NCBI GenBank assembly: GCA_961205875.1
Contig: OY540813.1
Location: forward strand, 7,783,001 to 7,847,000
Reading direction: 5' to 3'
Origin: Sialis fuliginosa
Lineage: Eukaryota > Arthropoda > Insecta > Megaloptera > Sialidae
Length of the DNA: 64,000 nucleotides
The notes beneath the pieces are model-generated. The model saw only the letters and a list, made by a program, of their open reading frames with translations, made no database searches and had not been told where the DNA came from. Positions 10,301 through 21,937 of this stretch are shown in pieces. Position 1 is the first letter of the stretch; each line of letters opens with the position of its first letter. Made by a program: the position numbers and the translations under genes.

Positions 10301-12734
10301 TTAACTTGTATTTTTATTTTTTATTGAGTTTTAGGATTTTTTGAATTTGTTGCCTTAAATCAAGTGCAATCTGCCAATTTTTTAAATTCACTACCAAAAA
10401 TAAGATCGATAATTTTTAAATCAAAATTTTGAAAAATTATAAGTGGCTTATATTTTTATAGCAGCTTAGTTATATTAAAATCCGTAAAATAAACTTTTGT
10501 ACTATCACAAAATGACAAAATTCCAGGTGAGGACTCGGAAATTACTTGCAACTAGATTCTATTATGGAAAATGTCAGACTTACATCGGCCGTTGTCGCCA
10601 AGTGTGAAAGCATTTGATTAAATCAGGGATGGGCAAATATTTTTGATGATTTTTTTTTATTGTAGAATTTAAATTACATTTATTTCACTGGAGATGTACC
10701 ACCTCACAATGTGTGGAATACAACTTCTGAACAAATAACTGAATTAACAAAAATTTGGGTGGAAAAACTAAAGAAATATTTCCCGGATAAAATGGTTCTA
10801 CCCGCTATAGGCAATCACGACTCACATCCTGTCAACAGGTGAATTTACATACAAAAAAAATGTTTAGTTTGCCTAGGCAGTGGCGGACTAAGGAAGATTA
10901 GTATTCGGGGTGGAATGTTAGTTATGCACCTCTCTTCTCCTAAAACTTTTTTTAGTAAATTAGTTTCGAGGAATATTTATTTAATTAAAGAAAACATTAG
11001 ATAAGCAAAGAAAAAATTTGTTATATCAATAATATCTTTGTATAACACACCTACCTACCTTGGCTCTTTCCTATATCTTGATGGTTCCTACAAAAAAGGG
11101 GCTGACAGGTTTCTAGTCTTGGGGTTAAAGGGGGGGAGGTCCGGCGCGACGAGTTAACAAGATTTTGTTTCGTCGTCAAAGAGGTCCGCCGAAAATTATA
11201 GCTTGGGGGCCCGCGATAGCATATAAGGGCTATGCCACCACTGCCCCCCAACCCCCGCCGCCGCTTAGTCCACCACTGTGACTAAGCATAGTTATTATAT
11301 TATTTTCAGTTTTGCACCAAGAGAGTTAGATTATATGCCAAATCTTAATTCAAAATGGGTATATACTTTAATGTACGAGCAGTGGAGTAACTGGCTACCA
11401 CAATCTGTACAAAAAACTGTTGAACACATGGGCTATTATTCTGTTCTAGTTAGACCAGGATTTAGAGTTATTTCGATCAACAGTAATGTATGCTATACTC
11501 TTAATTTGTAAGTAACAAACATTATTATATTATATATGTATATTATATCTCCAAAAATTATTTTATTTATTTAGTTGGCTACTCGTATCCAGAAAAGATC
11601 CTGGAAACCAACTAGCTTGGTTAGTAAGGGAATTGTTAAAAGCTGAAGAAGCTGGAGAGCATGTGCACATATTATCCCATATTCCACCTGGAGATTCAGA
11701 ATGTAATGTACAATGGAGTCGAGAATTCCATAAAATAGTTATAAGGTATTTGTATCATATTCAGTCTATTATTTATTAATGAATAAAAAAAAATTTTTTG
11801 TTAGATTTTCGCATGTAATTACTGGTCAATTCAACGGTCACACACATTACGATGAAATTAAATTATTTCTTGATAAAAAAGGAAATGTTGTAAATTCTGC
11901 TATGAATGGTGGAGGTATTACAACCTTTACGGATGTTAATCCTAACTATCGTATATTAACTGTTGATCCTAATACATTTGTAAGTAAATTAATTATTTAG
12001 AAATCAAAATGAGTAAATATTTCAATCAAAGAATTGTCAAAATTAAATTTTTATTTAAATTACTAAAATATAAGAAATACGTTTTTTTTTTTTTTAATAT
12101 TTAAATACAAAATATGAATCTGTAAATTAATACATTTCCAATATTATCTTTTCAATTACGTATTTCTAAGGGTAAGTTCACCATGGTCGGTTGTAAAATT
12201 ATTGAAAAAGAATCTAAGTGATTAAGGATTAATATTAAGTTATAATACTAACATAAGTTAAATACATACAAATTATAGGAAGTACTTGATTATGACACTT
12301 GGATATATAATGTTACGGAAGCAAATTTAAATCCAGAAAGAACACCACAATGGTACAAATTATATTCTTTCACTGAAGCATACGATGTACCATCTACACG
12401 GCCAATAGATTTACAGTTGTGGATTAAGAAAATGTTAAAAAATAGAAATTTAATTGAAAAATACATAAGGTATAGTTTCTTATAATAAAGTCATAAAGAA
12501 ATATATATTCTTTAATTATATTTGTGAAGTAGTGAAATTAATTTTTTTTATATTTTCAGTTTTAAAAATAAGAACAGTCTTAAATCAGAAGATAAATGTG
12601 ATGATTCAAGTTGTTTTATGAATGAACTATGTACGATAGTTACTACTATATTTAATGATTATAAGCAATGTGAGAATGTAAAGAAAAAACATAATTTTAA
12701 TTTGCTAACGTGGAATTCTCGTAATTTTTTATAA
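7400..12734 (+). CDS. SMPD1-like: Acid sphingomyelinase-like phosphodiesterase (5' coding end not found)
   Basis: Ten exons: 7400-7577, 8874-9056, 9618-9782, 9841-10059, 10666-10838, 11310-11507, 11575-11745, 11805-11979, 12279-12469 and 12560-12734. All have GT-AG introns and phases that close into 608 residues without an initiator Met, so at least one upstream exon with the signal peptide is missing or unrecognised. The family is secreted or lysosomal and hydrolyses sphingomyelin to ceramide. A saposin-B domain comes first (ISCGFC, LCELK, LCSG, YICG, KIKC supply six Cys). The metallophosphatase motifs follow in order: [26 protein letters not shown] and NGHTHYDE, which carry the zinc ligands. 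The C-terminal region is Cys-bearing as in human SMPD1. Introns are enlarged by several transposons. Confidence 0.94.
7749..8611. mobile_element. Long foldback (hairpin) element in a sphingomyelinase intron
   Basis: Outer ends are AAATCGCCTCGGCGCTTTTT and its inverted copy near 8592-8611. The arms, about 400 bp each, pair along most of their length (for example ACCAAACGGTACTTTATAT with its inverse near 8390, and TATTAACTTTTTACTCTACA with its inverse near 8500), leaving a loop of about 100 bp centred near 8190. The left arm has an extra copy of a roughly 65-bp segment with GGGATTCGAACTCG (at about 7876 and 7939). No coding capacity and no clear target duplication. Confidence 0.85.
9238..9401. 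mobile_element. Pogo/Tigger-like MITE, 164 bp
   Basis: TA dinucleotides flank ends reading TAGTGGAACCTCGTTAGTAC and, inverted from the right, CAGTGAATCCTTGATAGTAC, with GTTTTA continuing in both. The CAGTG-ACCTCG terminal pattern with a TA target is typical of pogo/Tigger elements. It lies in the intron between exons 8874-9056 and 9618-9782. Confidence 0.75.
10079..10610. mobile_element. Probable MITE in a sphingomyelinase intron
   Basis: CTTTCACACTATAGGCGGCT on the left is answered by GGCCGTTGTCGCCAAGTGTG then AAAG on the right, forming inverted ends with the shared core CTTTCACACT..GGCG. The interior is non-coding. No target duplication is evident, so family and exact limits are open. A truncated hAT-like end (CAGGGATGGGCAAA) lies just beyond it at 10624. 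Confidence 0.55.
10878..11278. mobile_element. hAT-type MITE, 401 bp, GC-rich end
   Basis: CAGTGGCGGACTAAG on the left matches inverted CAGTGGTGGACTAAG on the right with one mismatch. Flanking octamers TGCCTAGG (10870-10877) and TGACTAAG (11279-11286) agree at 6 of 8, as for an old hAT duplication. It sits in the intron between exons 10666-10838 and 11310-11507 and explains the local GC-rich patch near 11130-11270. Confidence 0.75.
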
Positions 12735-12758
12735 GTTATATTAAATAATATTATATTA

Positions 12759-12764
12759 AATAAA
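12759..12764 (+). terminator. Poly(A) signal of the sphingomyelinase gene
   Basis: AATAAA lies 24 bp past the stop codon, the only canonical signal before the convergent UQCC1 gene. Confidence 0.65.
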
Positions 12765-12784
12765 CTTTACTATTTAATATAAAT

Positions 12785-12790
12785 TTTATT
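12785..12790 (-). terminator. Poly(A) signal of UQCC1 overlapping its stop codon
   Basis: On the minus strand the stop TAA is followed at once by ATAAA, so AATAAA shares the last base of the stop. Cleavage after this signal would fall near 12760-12775, inside the 3' end of the convergent gene. Confidence 0.55.
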
Positions 12791-14123
12791 TATGTTTTAT
12801 TATTTAAAGATAACCATTTGACACTTCTCCTATTGATAAGTTCTTCTGCAGATATTTCATCCAAAAGCTGCATCTAAAATTAATTAATTTCAATAATGAC
12901 AAATTACTAAAGTTAATTAAATTCTGAATAATTGTGTATGGTACCTATATACCGCTATACCTATATTTTTTATTTGACTGATAATCCTTTTGATTTCTAT
13001 TCATATTATTGATTTTCATTTAAAAAAATCGAATAAAGAAATCTTAATTTTAAAAAGAATATTGAAGGCTTGAAAACAATTGATTTCTAAACTTACTTCC
13101 TTAATATTTTGGTACCTTCAAGATGTAAGTAATTTTTATTACTTTGATTTCTTTTTATTTAATACAAAGCTTAAGATAATAATAGGTATAATGTCTTTAT
13201 TATATTTACAAAATATGTAATATTATTTCATTAAGTGTCGAAATACGATAAATGAATAAAATTAAAATAAAATCACAAAATAACAAACTTTTAACTTACA
13301 TGCTGTCTGACATATTTAACTAATTCTTCAATATGTTTTGCATCATCACAATTTTTCTGAAAAATTCGTCGCCAGATGGCCGAAGCAAGAATTTTGTCAT
13401 CTTTAGAAAGTAATCCTTCATCATAACTTATAATTGCAGCTTGAAACTGTTCTGATATTTCAGCTAAATATTGACGTGAACTTGATTGGCTTACTGTCTA
13501 AAAGAGGTTTAAAAATTAAATTAAAATATGTATTATTAAGTCAAATTACTGATACTAACCACCAGTTGTTTTGTTCTTTCTTGAATATCAGACCACATTG
13601 CTTCGATTATAGCATTTCTCACAAATTTACCATCATCGTCTTCTGACATTACACGGGCACATAACATCCAAACGTGTAATTCTGTTATAAGAAACCAAGA
13701 GTAGAAAGTATCTGCCAAGTGGAATCGTTTAAAAAAGTCGGCATAAGGAACCTTGTCTGCTACGGTTTCATATAATAAATAACCAGAAGCTTTCATACGC
13801 TGTAACAAATAGATATAATATAACGAATGGTATTCTAGTAAATCAAAACATACATACGCTACTAGAGTAGTTAAACAAATTATATTTTTTAACAAGTCTC
13901 GGAAGTATACCCTCTCTATATTTTATTGATGTTTTATCAGTATATATGAATCGATGTTGAAAATTGTGATTATTCTTTATCATTTGACTAAATCCAATAA
14001 TTTTTTGAATGGTCCTTATTTGTCTCTGAAATTAAATCATTATATATTTTTATACATGTTTATTTATGGAAAATTTAGGTTAAGGTGTGCATTTAATAAA
14101 TATATCTTGAAACTTACATTCAT
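12790..14123 (-). CDS. UQCC1: Ubiquinol-cytochrome c reductase complex assembly factor 1 (CBP3 family)
   Basis: Five exons: 14118-14123, 13858-14025, 13560-13799, 13300-13497 and 12790-12873, joined in phase to 231 residues. The first coding exon holds only Met-Asn before a GTAAGT donor. The protein is the chaperone that, with UQCC2, binds newly made cytochrome b in mitochondria and starts complex III assembly. The core block is clear: HLADTFYSWFLITELHVWML, then NAIIEAMWSDI and SYDEGLLSKDDKILASAIWR, the conserved ubiquinol-cyt-c chaperone domain. The N-terminus (NRQIRTIQKIIGF) is basic and fits an import sequence. It is shorter than the human protein mainly at the N-terminus. The third intron back from the stop is only 58 bp. 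It is divergent to the ZNF800-like gene and convergent with the sphingomyelinase gene. Confidence 0.93.
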
Positions 14124-15263
14124 TTTATTGTTTTAATGTGAATAAAAAATACTAATTATACAATAAAACTTAAGTTTTAAAAATAAATTGAAATCGAAGT
14201 AGATATGAATAAGAACAACCAATCATACAGTACATATTTTAAACACTAGATTGTCAAAACCCACTTTCTGCCAGAGAATAAAATGGTGGACATTTGCTGA
14301 ACATGAATTGATCCACATTTTTATTGGAATATTTGGTAATTATCTCTTTTATAAATTATATTTTAGATTCAGAAGATAATATTTAGTTATTTGTTTATAA
14401 TGAAATATATTTTATTAGTAAGACATACCTAATTTTTATAAAAATAAAGGGAGAGACATAGGTATATGCTCTTCGAATATTTATTAAATTTATAGATTTT
14501 GTTATAATTTTCAAACATAATGATACAATCGTTATTTTTAAAAGTAAATATTGTTTGTATATAATTAAATAAATATATGATATCAATTACAAAACATATA
14601 TTTCATACTGAAATACATTCAGAACTTCAATGTCTGTCGTTACTTCATCATAAGAGTTCGATATGTCCTATTTGTAATTTTAATGTAAAAATATATATTT
14701 ATTTATATGTTTAACTAAACATATTATTATACATTTATGGTTTCAATTTTATATTTATATAGATTTCGATTTTAAATAGAAATAAATTAAATAATAGTTA
14801 TATTTTGACAATACTGATTTGTAGAAAGCGAGTAACCATAAAGAGTGAAAATATGTATTTTAAATTATAATTATCATTGTATATTTTTGTTTAGTAATAG
14901 TCATGTAGGTTTCCTAAAATATTTATTTTTTTGTATATTTATACCTATATATTATAGTATACCGAAAGTTGAAAGTCAATAAAATTATTTATAAATGTGT
15001 TATTTAGAAAACAACAAAAATACATTCAATTATTTATTTTTGCATATCTTAAAGGTCTTAAAGTATGTTAAAAAGAATAAAATAAAAATTATAATTAGCA
15101 TTGAACATTATTTTTATAATATTTTTAACATGAAAATTTCTTATGTCAAATTTTTTACATAATAGATATAAAACAAATTATTGTTTGGAAGTTATTTAAG
15201 AACTGGTTAAATATCATTGTTTGAAGAATGTATTGTATTCCTTTGTTTTAGGAATAGATCAAA
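14124..15263. promoter_or_regulatory. Divergent promoter region of UQCC1 and the ZNF800-like gene
   Basis: Both neighbours start outward from this 1.1-kb region. A pyrimidine tract and acceptor (TTTGTTTTAG, ending 15252) lie 11 bp before the zinc-finger ATG, so that gene probably has a non-coding first exon further left. No TATA box or other motif can be assigned with confidence in such AT-rich sequence. Confidence 0.45.
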
Positions 15264-18200
15264 ATGACAGGATCACAACCGGGTCCAAAAGTTCGAGGAC
15301 GAAAGCGTGTCACCAGAAGCAATGTGTCGACTGAAACAAAAAGCCCCAGTAGTAGCCCTAAAAAAGATAGTAAACAAGATGAATCCTTACTGACAAAACC
15401 TATACAAACTAGTACAACAGGGCTCTGTAAAGCATCTCAAGTTCTACAATCTGGAACATTAGAGGTATATGAAGCAACCGATAGAAATAACCTCTTTTTA
15501 TGAATTAATTGGTTCACTTATTAATATGTAATAACATTGTTCCAGGTCAGAAAATATCTTTCAAATGAATGCGATATTATATATGAATGTCGCGTATGTC
15601 GTAGTTTATTCCGTAGCATGGCAAATTTCATTTTGCATAAACGACGATATTGTTTAGAAACTTACAATCGAAGTCATCATAGTAATTTTATGAAGAAATT
15701 TGAAGTATGTTGAATTTGATAGTATATATTTTAAAATATATAGAGAAATATTTATTTATTAAAATTTTTTAGGATGACGAAGCATTATTTATTGAATCTG
15801 AAATACAAAAGTCAGATGAAGAAAAAGTAATCAATGCATCAAAAATTAAAGATCTAGCTTCAATTGTTCAAAGACTTACACAAGAAAAAACAGAAATACT
15901 AGACGAAAACTCAACAGAAGACATAAAAGAAATTAAAAAATTAAAAACGCAATCAATTGATGGAAACAAAGCAGGCGTGTTTCAAACATTCTTAAATAAA
16001 ATGGATTTAGAAAAGGATATGATGAAAAATGAGGTAAATTGATAAATAGCAAATACCTACGTACATTTTTTTTAAATCATTTATTGTTAGATTTAAAAAA
16101 TTAACTGATTGTTTGATTTAAATATTTTTTCTTTTTCTTTTTAGGTGATGGAGCTACACAACATGATTGATAATGATGAAGCTGTGATAGGTCCAAATGG
16201 TCAATGCTTAGGATTTCGATCTGGCTCTATTAAAAACAGTAATAATGTTAATATTGGAATTGTATGCAGTCAATGTAAGTATAAACAAAAATCTTAAAAC
16301 AAATAATAATATTAATAATTAAAAATACTTTTTGCAGGTAATATGAAATTTTCAACACGTAAAACATTGAAGTTTCATATAAATACAAAACACAATGATA
16401 CTCGTATGGTTTATTCCTGCCCCGAATGTTCTGAAATATTTGCTAGCCCATGGAGCGTTTATAGACATCTTTATAAAATTCATCGTAAAACAACAGTTCA
16501 AGTGCGCCGTTTACGTAATACAATACAAGCCCGTGCTTGTCGAATTGATCGCATTCCGGCCAGTCGTCGTTCTGCAATACAAACTCAACAGAATTCAGCT
16601 ACTACACCTCTTACCGAAGAACAACGTAGAGAAGAAGAAAATCGAGTAAGTTTATTTACTTTTTTATGTTTGTATAATTGATTCTATTTCAAGTTTGATT
16701 AATTAAAAATATTTTGCAGGCTTGGATGGAAAATCTAGAATCCGACAATGATTTTCAATGTTGTGGTGGGTGTGGTCGTCGCTTTGAGCGACGAGCTGCA
16801 TTAAATTCGCATTCACAGTTATGTCAGAAAAGAATTGCAGCTCGAGCCAATTTGATTGTTAATACTGCAAAACTCAAACCACGAGTTGCATCTGATGATG
16901 AAAAACAAGTACCTCGCGGTGCCAAGCGTAGAAAACCTTTACTATCCAGAAAGATCAACAACGATGATATTATAGAAGATATAAAAGAAATGTCAAGTAA
17001 TTCGAGTAGCAATTCCTCGTCTGACTCATCACGGCCACAATCAGTTGTCGGTGAATTTGAAATTTCTGAAATTATTGGCTGTGGTAAGTAAAAAGCACAA
17101 ATCTTTTTTAAAAATAACATTTTATTTTCTTATTTTATTTTTCAGATCCATTACTGCTTGTACGAACAAGTTTAGCTTCTGGTACTACATCACCTGAAAT
17201 ATTTAATAGTCAACCAGAAAAACTAACTTTATTAGAGGATGATCCCCTTTCCGATAAGAGCTGTACAATTGAAATTGAAAAAGATCCGTTAGCTGACTCG
17301 AATACCAATAGCACGGTTGCAGATTTTGGAGAGTCAAATCCTCTTTCATTCAGCGATAATGAAACACAATCATCGAACCACTTTATAATCGTTCCTGATA
17401 AACAAATACTGTCCAGTAATATCGAAGATTCAAATGAAAGTTCTACGGTATTTAATAAAACCGAACTCTCCAACGAAGACAAAAATAATTTATTGAGTGA
17501 CTATTTTGGAAATAAAATAAAAGAATACGTAAGCATTGGTAAAAAATTTATGTGCAATCGATGTATTTATAAGTGTAGTAATATGGCAGCTTTGAAAAAA
17601 CATATGTCATATCATTTTCATTGGATGCGATTTAAATGCATCCATTGTGATTATTTATCATATGATAAAAGATCATGTATTATGCACGCTCAAACAAATC
17701 ACCATGCTACGATTGCAAACATAAAAAAGTATGTTTGCCGTTTACACGAAGCTCAATCTATTAAACTTAGCTCAAAGGATTTTCTACCTTTAAATACTAC
17801 ACCCCATGAAGTTATAACATTAGATGATAGTGATAACGAAGAAGAAAAGAGACCAAAAACAAAAAATGACAATCAAGATACTTCTTTAACTTCCTCAGGT
17901 AATAATGAAATATTTTTATATTTTTTTATTGACTCATATTAACTCTTAAACATTACTTTGCAGAAAACAATACAAGTAATAACAGTGAGTGCATTGTAGT
18001 TCCTGATGATAATGATGGTACGAACGTATTGTCACGTAAAACTATCATGGAAGTTATAGGTATAAGTACGACAGATCATACAACTAATACAATAATTGAT
18101 GATTTGCCGGAAATAACTGTTACTAAAATAGAAACAAATATAGAAGAAAAGGCTCAAGTAGTTTTAGAAAATGTAGAACCTATTAAAGTTGAGTTGAAAG

Positions 18201-18691
18201 ATGATAAAAGTGAGGCACACAACGTGCAGTTCATTAAAGTGACAGAAATAAGAAAAGAAACAAAAAGTCCTGATGTTACACAGAACACAAGACCAGTTCG
18301 AAACCGTGTAAAACCAATAAATAAAGACTTTATTTATGATCTTTCGACAATCCCAAAACATGATACTGATTTTTATAGTAAAAATTTCAAACGGAAAAAT
18401 GATGAAGGAAAATCATCAGAAAATGAACTAAAGAAGAAACGTAGAAGAAACTCCAAAACTTTTCCAAGGCCTTCATCAAGTGATACAACTCCTGAAAAAG
18501 AATCTGATGTAGAAAAAAATAGTAATTCACCAGTTTTGACACAAACAACTGAAATTGCTGAATTAAATCAAATCGTTAAAACAGTGGTTTTCGATAGTTC
18601 GAAAGATGAGTCTGGTGACAGTAGTGATGCGTTGGTTTATAACAATACTGAAAACATGTTACCTGAAAATATTATGTCAGTGATAACTTAA
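15264..18691 (+). CDS. ZNF800-like C2H2 zinc-finger protein
   Basis: Eight exons: 15264-15464, 15546-15704, 15773-16033, 16145-16274, 16338-16645, 16720-17083, 17146-17898 and 17964-18691. The phases close into 967 residues. The N-terminus has KPIQTSTTGLCKASQVLQSG followed by YECRVCRSLFRSMANFILHK, which matches the order and spacing in vertebrate ZNF800. Six fingers are visible: CRVC...RRYC (CCHC type), CSQC...HINTKH (split by an intron), CPEC...HLYKIH, CGGC...HSQLC (CCHC type), CNRC...HMSYH and CIHC...HAQTNH. Long acidic, Ser-rich linkers and a basic KKKRRRNSK stretch, a likely nuclear signal, follow. A nuclear DNA- or RNA-binding regulator is inferred; targets cannot be read from sequence. 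The start ATG lies just after a splice acceptor, implying a 5' untranslated exon. Confidence 0.86.
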
Positions 18692-19183
18692 GACTTTTTA
18701 TGTGACTATTAATATAATGATTCTCACGTTAAATAACACTTGTTATATATTAAATGTAAATTATTATTTTTAATGTTAAGTATTTAGATCATTTGATTTT
18801 CTGAAAAATATCTTGAAATATTTGTTACCTGAATGAACATAAAATTCAGTGAACACTAAATCATTTTCAGTAAATTCATGTGTGATTAAAATGTAAACGA
18901 ACAAAAATGTTATTTAAATTATCTCCGTTTTTAATTTATGTAATACGTTTTGTTAAATAATATTATTAAATACAATATTCTTTTAACAACAATAATTAAT
19001 TCCTATATTATAAACTATTTTTATAAATAAGGAATGCGTGAAATTAGAATCTATTGTTATAGATTCTAGTAATGTACAGTCATGATTACATTGAATATTA
19101 ACTCTGCCATTTAGTATTCAGCCGGAGTGTTGAATTTATGTACAATCGGTGTCGCCGTATCTCTAAAGCATACATATTACACA
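18692..19183. other. Probable 3' untranslated region of the ZNF800-like gene
   Basis: AT-rich and non-coding, following the stop directly. The first clear AATAAA on the plus strand is at 19701-19706, beyond a MITE, so the 3' UTR may be about 1 kb and include that element. Confidence 0.45.
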
Positions 19184-19191
19184 CTGAATAG

Positions 19192-19457
19192 TAGGGTGGA
19201 GGAAAAATACAATTTGTTTGAACGCTTAGATTGCTTATTCATATCCTAAAAACACCTGCTAAAGGAATATAACTGGATATCATCATGCATTTAAATATCG
19301 TCCCTTTATTTATATATAACGCCCTAATTTCTACTTATTTCATATAAAAATGATCGTCTAGGAACCTGAAGATGATATTCAATTACATATTCCTTTGACA
19401 GGTGTTTTTATAATATTGTGCATATGTTCGAATTAATTATATTTTCGCTCTACCCTT
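19192..19457. mobile_element. hAT-type foldback MITE, 266 bp
   Basis: Ends TAGGGTGGAGGAAAAAT and, inverted from the right, AAGGGTAGAGCGAAAAT. The inverted similarity continues for about 90 bp (AAAAACACCTG, AAAGGAATAT and GATATCATC occur in both arms). Octamers CTGAATAG (19184-19191) and CTGAACAG (19458-19465) flank it with one mismatch, a good hAT-style target duplication. Confidence 0.85.
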
Positions 19458-19750
19458 CTGAACAGTCTTATACTACTTGAAATTATAATTCGTACTCAAT
19501 ATATATTGAGCTTTAAACTATTAATTAGTAATACTTGAGTGATACCTTTTTACAGATCAATATTTAATATTTTGAATTTTGATGTATGTACAAAATACAA
19601 TGTGATTTGTAATGTTTAAAAATAATTTATAGTTGATACGGTGTATATTTTTTTGTTGATAAGTTTTGTGAAATATTTTACTTTGATGTAACTTCATATA
19701 AATAAAAATGTTTGAGTACTTTTAAGTTTTGCTTTATTTCTACATACGAG

Positions 19751-19955
19751 AAAAGGCTGAAAAGTTCTCAATCTCAGATACTTGTTACCATAACTCTGAG
19801 TATAAAAAATCAGATCAATATTTATCATTTAATTACTTGAGACATAATTATACTAACCTGATTTTTATCCTATATATTCAGTTATAAAACTAGTGACTCA
19901 TACCACAAGCAATTATGACAAGTACCTGAGGCTGAGAACTATTCAGTCTCCCCTA
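19751..19955. mobile_element. Small foldback MITE
   Basis: GGCTGAAAAGTTCTCAATCT and ACTTGTTA on the left return inverted on the right as GACTGAATAGTTCTCAGCCT and ACTTGTCA, giving stems of about 40 bp around a loop. No target duplication could be fixed. It follows the AATAAA at 19701. Confidence 0.65.
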
Positions 19956-21937
19956 TATATTTTTTTATAAAATACCAGGTCTAAAATTATACAAATAAAT
20001 TTCATTATTAATTTACTTTATTAGTAGGTCCATTATAAATATTTATTATATGTATAATAATCCCTTACATTTTGTGCCCTTTACACTAAACATAAGATAA
20101 AATAAATTTTCATTACTACAAAATGATATACTTCTCTAGTCATATAAGTTCATTATTAATATATATTTACACAATATGTACAATTTACTTGAATGAAATA
20201 ATTTTAAAATTAAAAATAAATATAAAAATATAAATTGCACTGTTCATATTCAAATAATTTAACAGAATACTCACTTTTTAATTTTTGATTAAATTATTCA
20301 CGTTCACAATCTTTGGTAGAATTAATTAAGAACAAATAGACGTATTTATTTTCAGTTACTATCAACAATACTATTTGTCTGGTTAGTTACAAAGGATTCT
20401 ATGAAATTCTACTAAAAATCATGAACATAAACGCTGTAACATGTTTTATATAGAAAAGATATGTTGACAAACTGGTATTTGTATAAAAGAATAATCGATT
20501 ATGACTTACGACAAAAAAAAACATTTGATATATTTGTACAGTACAGTTTACAAATATAATATATGCTATAACTTTGTTATTTATACTACAATTATATAAT
20601 TTCTAATGAAGTGTATACAGATGAATTCAACATTAAAACTGTAATTAAGGTCAGGCGCTAAGTAGAAGAAATTCAGACTAGATATTTTTTTTATATAATT
20701 GTTCCTTAAAATTAATATTGTCTTATCATTGAAATATTATTTCAATTTTAATAAATTCAGGCCGTCATTACTAGGTGAAGTACGAATTTGGCGAAAAATA
20801 TGTATAGAAACTTTTTTGTAAAGAATTTAATTAGCTTTTTTGTCATTTTTTTTCTCGGAAAACCAAGAAGTTTTATTTTTGTCCCTTTATACAGAAAAAA
20901 ATATTTTGGCAGAATAATTTCTGAATTTTGTAAGTTTTTTGACTTAGTGCCTGGCTTAATGATAGTTAATTTAAAACAATATTTATTCTCTTATAAAAAT
21001 TCACAAAATTAATTATATTACACATGATCATTCATAGACAAAAAGAAACAACATATTTTCCTAAAATAAGATTTTCTAAAATGTGTGATCTGTTTAATAA
21101 TTATGAAACTCAATTTAACTCATTTTTCTACACATACTAGATTAGATGATATATTACTTATGAAGAAATAAAAAGCGTATAAAAATAAATTGAAAATTTA
21201 GTAGATTCATTCATTTTTAACAGTATTAAAAATGTTTAATTTACTGTAACATTTTTCATATCATTAATATAGGAACTGCCGTATATGTTTGAAAGCAATA
21301 AATAAATGTGGTGGCAGTACAAAATATATAATGTTCTTATTGTACTTATTTAAAAACACGTATTATATTTCATGAGCAGAAAAATTTACAGATAGTTCTA
21401 TTTTCTATTTTATGTACGGACTGATACAAAAAATAGATAAACTATATCTACTAACATAAATAATTTACACGTTTATGTAAATAAAAGTAAATATAATATT
21501 CTTCTCTATCCTATCATAAAAATGTAAGTATATAATAAAGTAATGGTAATTTCTTGCGATATTTTCTATGTGATATTTTATAAATTATGTTAGCAGTTTT
21601 TTTTAAAATAATATATTTCTTTATTAAAATAAAAATGCTTTAGAAAATTTAATGTTTTAAGTAATTACAATTATAACCACTATTTTAATTATTTTTTTTA
21701 TACAGAATACGATTAAAAATATTTATTTAAGAATAAATATGCCAGGTTTTTTTAAAACCATAAAAATCACTCACAAAATGTATTTTTTATCAGACTTTCA
21801 TATTTCACTGTTATCACACTTCAATACTTCCAAATATTTGTCATTCAAGGGCTGTAAACTTACAACACTAAAATACACTAAGATGTTTCTTTAATTAAGT
21901 TCGTATAAGCTATAAATGCCATATACTATTTTGTCAG
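19956..21937. other. Non-coding AT-rich region, likely 3' UTR of RSF1
   Basis: No exon-like frame on either strand. The stretch next to 21938 must carry the RSF1 3' UTR and poly(A) site, but the many TTTATT hexamers do not single one out. Confidence 0.45.
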
